Positions 7,431 through 9,480 of a stretch of 9,480 nt of DNA are shown piece after piece (position 1 is the first letter of the stretch; each line of letters opens with the position of its first letter). The translations under genes were made by a program, and so were the position numbers. The stretch covers positions 1 through 9,480 of the forward strand of contig JALZVD010000164.1 of NCBI GenBank assembly GCA_023300205.1, written 5' to 3'. The stretch comes from Akkermansiaceae bacterium (GTDB lineage Bacteria; Verrucomicrobiota; Verrucomicrobiia; Verrucomicrobiales; Akkermansiaceae). The notes beneath the pieces are model-generated. The model made no database searches. It was not told the origin of the DNA and saw nothing but the letters and a program-made list of their open reading frames with translations.

Positions 7431-7922
7431 ATGCGTTGTATCCAATGTGGCTCACTTGATGATAAAGTCATCGACTCACGAATGTCCAAGGACGGAACCT
7501 CTACCCGTCGCAGACGTGTATGCCTGCAGTGCAGCTACAGATACACAACATATGAGCAGATAGAACGCACCGAGCTCAGAGTCGTCAAGCGTGATGGTTC
7601 ACGCCAAACACTCAATCGTGAAAAACTCCTCCGTGGCCTGGTCAAAGCCTGTGAAAAACGCCCCGTATCGATGGATCGCCTCGGCAGAGCAGTTGAAGAA
7701 ATTTTAGCAGAGCTTCATAAAGATCACCTATCTGAAGTCCCCTCTGGAGTCATCGGAGTCAAAGTCACAGACAAACTCTACGATATCGATCCCGTGGCCT
7801 ACGTGCGCTACGTCTCCGTATATCGCCAGTTCGAAGACGTTGGTGAATTCATTAAGGAAATCCAGAGACTTGAATACAGAGGACGCAAAGACCCTCTTCA
7901 ACCACCGCTTTTTAACGAATAA
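7431..7922 (+). CDS. nrdR: Transcriptional repressor NrdR
   Basis: NrdR senses ATP and dATP and represses ribonucleotide reductase genes by binding paired NrdR boxes in their promoters. The 163-residue protein begins at the family-typical MRCIQCG. The zinc ribbon uses C3, C6, C31 and C34, with the linking block VIDSRMSKDGTSTRRRR and then YRYTTYEQIER. The ATP-cone follows at about residues 48-137, with VVKRDGSRQTLNREKL, the ACEKRPVS segment and VAYVRYVSVYRQFEDV. The C-terminal extension (RKDPLQPPLFNE) is common in variable form. Length and all key residues are normal, so it should be functional. No ribonucleotide reductase gene lies in the window, so its targets are elsewhere. It is followed after 64 bases by a protein of unknown function on the same strand. 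Confidence 0.97.
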   Translation: MRCIQCGSLDDKVIDSRMSKDGTSTRRRRVCLQCSYRYTTYEQIERTELRVVKRDGSRQTLNREKLLRGLVKACEKRPVSMDRLGRAVEEILAELHKDHLSEVPSGVIGVKVTDKLYDIDPVAYVRYVSVYRQFEDVGEFIKEIQRLEYRGRKDPLQPPLFNE

Positions 7923-7986
7923 CTTTAGCCATAATCTTAACCCACTCATTCCAAACTTAACCTCCCCCTGAGAAATCTACACTACC

Positions 7987-8562
7987 ATGATTTGCATCAC
8001 AGGAAACATGCCCGTCCTCCAAGTAGGAGAACACCAGATATCAGATTACGACACCTATTGGATACGTCGTTCTATTGAGGATGCAGCACGTAACGCTAAC
8101 CAACCACACTTCTCGTTCGTAGACGATGTCTATGACGGTATTGTCTTCTACCTTGAAAATAAATGCTCTCTCAGGCTACTCAAACTAGAAGATCTATATA
8201 AGCGCATACGCCACACTCTCAAAAGAATCGGCTGTGAAGCCATCGCAAATGCACTAAAAATAGAGTCCCCCCCCATCACCATTTCACTGGAGCGAGCAGC
8301 CATAGAAGCAGGAAATGGTTTCGAATTAGCGTTCTACCAAATTCTTAACACTGAAATGCTAACTCTAAAAGAACTCGGTGCACGTGAAGTCTTCTTCAGT
8401 GAGATCCGTGAATCTATTCTTATACTAAAGCAGTCCACCAAATGGTATGATGACTGTGATCAGCTAGAAAAAGACATCCTACTCTGGCTAAAAAATGCGG
8501 GAACTAGCCCGCAAAGACAAGGATTCAGAATCCGTTGCAATATTGAAGCTATCAAAGTTTAA
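7987..8562 (+). CDS. Uncharacterised protein with possible degenerate ATP-cone-like N-terminal half
   Basis: I do not recognise this 191-residue protein. It has no signal peptide or membrane segment and appears to be a mostly helical cytoplasmic protein. Residues 8-92 have the helix pattern of an ATP-cone: VLQVGEHQISDYDTYWIRRS, then SIEDAARNA, DVYDGIVFYLE, and LEDLYKRIRHTLKRIGCEAI. They can be lined up by eye with the ATP-cone of the adjacent NrdR (EKLLRGLVKACEKRP, AVEEILAEL, VTDKLYDIDPVAYVRY). The nucleotide-contacting VVKRDG segment is not conserved. Residues 93-191 (from PPITISLERAAIEAGNGFEL) contain no family motif I know. The first ATG has no ribosome-binding site. The ATG at 8008 follows AGGAAAC and would remove seven residues, so the start is uncertain. 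It lies 21 bases before the response regulator and is probably co-transcribed with it. Confidence 0.75.
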   Translation: MICITGNMPVLQVGEHQISDYDTYWIRRSIEDAARNANQPHFSFVDDVYDGIVFYLENKCSLRLLKLEDLYKRIRHTLKRIGCEAIANALKIESPPITISLERAAIEAGNGFELAFYQILNTEMLTLKELGAREVFFSEIRESILILKQSTKWYDDCDQLEKDILLWLKNAGTSPQRQGFRIRCNIEAIKV

Positions 8563-8583
8563 ATCCTCCCCTAACATTACTAC

Positions 8584-9282
8584 ATGCCTCACATCCTTAT
8601 AGTTGAAGATGAATTTTCAATCGCCGAGACCATCATCTACGCTCTCAAAACCGAGCATTTCGAGACCTCTCACGTCTCAACAGGATCAGAAGCTATCTCA
8701 CTCATCCAAAACAACAATACCTATGCCCTCGTCATCCTAGACATCGGACTACCAGACACAACTGGGCTCGATGTCTGCCAGATCATCCGCAAGCAATCCG
8801 GTGTACCTATCTTATTCCTCACAGCAAGAGACTCAGAGATTGACCGTATCCTCGGACTCGAATTCGGGGCAGATGACTATGTCACTAAACCATTCAGCCC
8901 ACGAGAACTCGTAGCCAGAATCAAAGCCATATTGAGAAGAACCTCCTCCAATAGTTCACCACAAAAACTCATCAGCCACACCACCACAGGCATCAGCATA
9001 GACTCCCTAGCCATGACAATTCATAGCGATGGTAAGCCACTAGACCTCACCGCGCACGAGTACAAACTACTTGCTACATTTATTGCTCAACCTGGGCGAA
9101 CATTCACCAGAGAGCAACTCCTAAAACACGCTTGGGATGATCCCGGATCAGCCATGGATAGAACAGTAGATGCCCACATTAAGACCCTGAGATCTAAACT
9201 ACACGCTTCATCCAGCAAATACACAGAAGTCATCCAGACCAGAAGGGGGCTAGGCTACTGCTACCACCCTCCTATAACCTAA
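8584..9282 (+). CDS. OmpR/PhoB-family response regulator, CreB-like
   Basis: This is a 232-residue DNA-binding response regulator. The receiver domain (about residues 1-117) has the acidic pair E8 and D9, phospho-acceptor D53 in VILDIGLPD, T80 in FLTARD and K102 in DDYVTKPFSPREL, so it should be phosphorylatable. The winged-helix domain (about residues 133-230) shows LTAHEYKLLATF, GRTFTREQLLKHAW, DRTVDAHIKTLRSKL and the terminal RRGLGYCY. The GLPD, RILGLEFGADDYVTKPFSPR and DRTVDAHIKTLR segments closely resemble E. coli CreB, but orthology cannot be claimed from this alone. CreB-type genes are often followed by a kinase gene (creC). Here a sulfatase follows, and the upstream neighbour is not a kinase. 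The gene starts 21 bases after the preceding one and lacks a Shine-Dalgarno sequence. Confidence 0.93.
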   Translation: MPHILIVEDEFSIAETIIYALKTEHFETSHVSTGSEAISLIQNNNTYALVILDIGLPDTTGLDVCQIIRKQSGVPILFLTARDSEIDRILGLEFGADDYVTKPFSPRELVARIKAILRRTSSNSSPQKLISHTTTGISIDSLAMTIHSDGKPLDLTAHEYKLLATFIAQPGRTFTREQLLKHAWDDPGSAMDRTVDAHIKTLRSKLHASSSKYTEVIQTRRGLGYCYHPPIT

Positions 9283-9310
9283 TATTTTTCGCTCGACTTC
9301 ACCCCCTCTC

Positions 9311-9316
9311 TATAAT
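9311..9316 (+). promoter_or_regulatory. Consensus -10 box immediately before the sulfatase gene
   Basis: TATAAT lies 12 bases before the sulfatase ATG. Transcription would begin near 9323, leaving a leader of about six bases, so the message would be almost leaderless. No good -35 box is seen 16-18 bases upstream. If used, it separates the sulfatase gene from the response-regulator unit. Confidence 0.4.
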
Positions 9317-9328
9317 CAATAATACCCC

Positions 9329-9480
9329 ATGCAGAAACATATAGCGCGATTCGTATCCGTAATCTATACTTCCCTCTCATTTTCTCTTGCTAACGACAAA
9401 CCAAACATCATCTACATCAACGTAGACGACCTAGGATGGTCAGACGTAGAATATCAAGGCAGTCAATTCTACGAAACCCC
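9329..9480 (+). CDS. Secreted sulfatase, N-terminal fragment (cut by window edge)
   Basis: Only the first 50 codons are present. Residues 1-21 form a signal peptide with a basic start (MQKHIAR), a hydrophobic core and a likely cleavage after SLA. The mature start KPNIIYINVDDLGWSDVEY is the classic N-terminal block of type I sulfatases (arylsulfatase A-like), with D33 and D34 as the first calcium ligands, followed by QFYETP, the beginning of the typical YxTPNID segment. The catalytic C/S-x-P-x-R site lies beyond the window, so the formylglycine type and the substrate cannot be judged. The gene begins 46 bases after the response regulator on the same strand. Many such genes occur in marine and gut Verrucomicrobiota and Planctomycetota, where they desulfate polysaccharides. 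Confidence 0.9.
   Translation, partial: MQKHIARFVSVIYTSLSFSLANDKPNIIYINVDDLGWSDVEYQGSQFYET

Noticed and set aside
7728..7949. Minus-strand open frame opposite the end of nrdR
   Set aside because: It overlaps the intact ATP-cone of nrdR and has no family features.

Overview
The window is compact bacterial chromosome with no phage, IS, CRISPR or RNA-gene signal. A Verrucomicrobiota-like (PVC group) source is my best guess. The reasons are a secreted sulfatase start, a long SMC with extra sequence, a stand-alone set of oxidase-assembly genes, a CreB-like regulator, and start codons that mostly lack Shine-Dalgarno sequences. This is an inference from gene content, not a phylogenetic placement.

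Layout: (1) Bases 1-3617, minus strand, hold nearly all of a condensin-type SMC ATPase. It is cut by the left edge just before its last ~60 residues. (2) Bases 3618-3971 are non-coding. They hold an extended -10 promoter for smc inside a nested inverted repeat, and one or two terminator-like hairpins that close the next operon. (3) Bases 3972-7194, minus strand, are a four-gene operon for cytochrome c oxidase biogenesis, transcribed ctaB (heme O synthase), a cysteine-less SCO-like protein, a SCO protein with a CxxC instead of the usual CxxxC, then a DUF420 (YozB/CtaM-type) membrane protein. The oxidase subunit genes and ctaA are not in the window. (4) Bases 7195-7430 form a divergent promoter region. 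(5) Bases 7431-9282, plus strand, hold nrdR (ribonucleotide reductase repressor), an unrecognised 191-residue protein whose N-terminal half may be a degenerate ATP-cone, and an OmpR/PhoB-class, CreB-like response regulator with no kinase beside it. (6) From 9329 to the right edge, plus strand, is the signal peptide and first metal-binding motif of a sulfatase.

How the genes fit together: the minus-strand operon would supply heme O and copper/thiol handling for a heme-copper oxidase, with the DUF420 protein as an assembly factor. The plus-strand group links dNTP-synthesis control to an uncharacterised protein and a two-component output. Smc is an independent unit with its own promoter.

The plus strand is richer in C than G in lines sampled by hand, whichever strand is coding, and most strongly in the non-coding stretch before nrdR. 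This suggests that the plus strand is the lagging strand here, so smc and the oxidase-assembly operon would run with replication and the nrdR group against it.

The points most worth a second look are the SCO pair with altered or lost copper ligands, the possible ATP-cone relative beside nrdR, the acidic insertion in SMC, and the promoter-overlapping inverted repeat upstream of smc.
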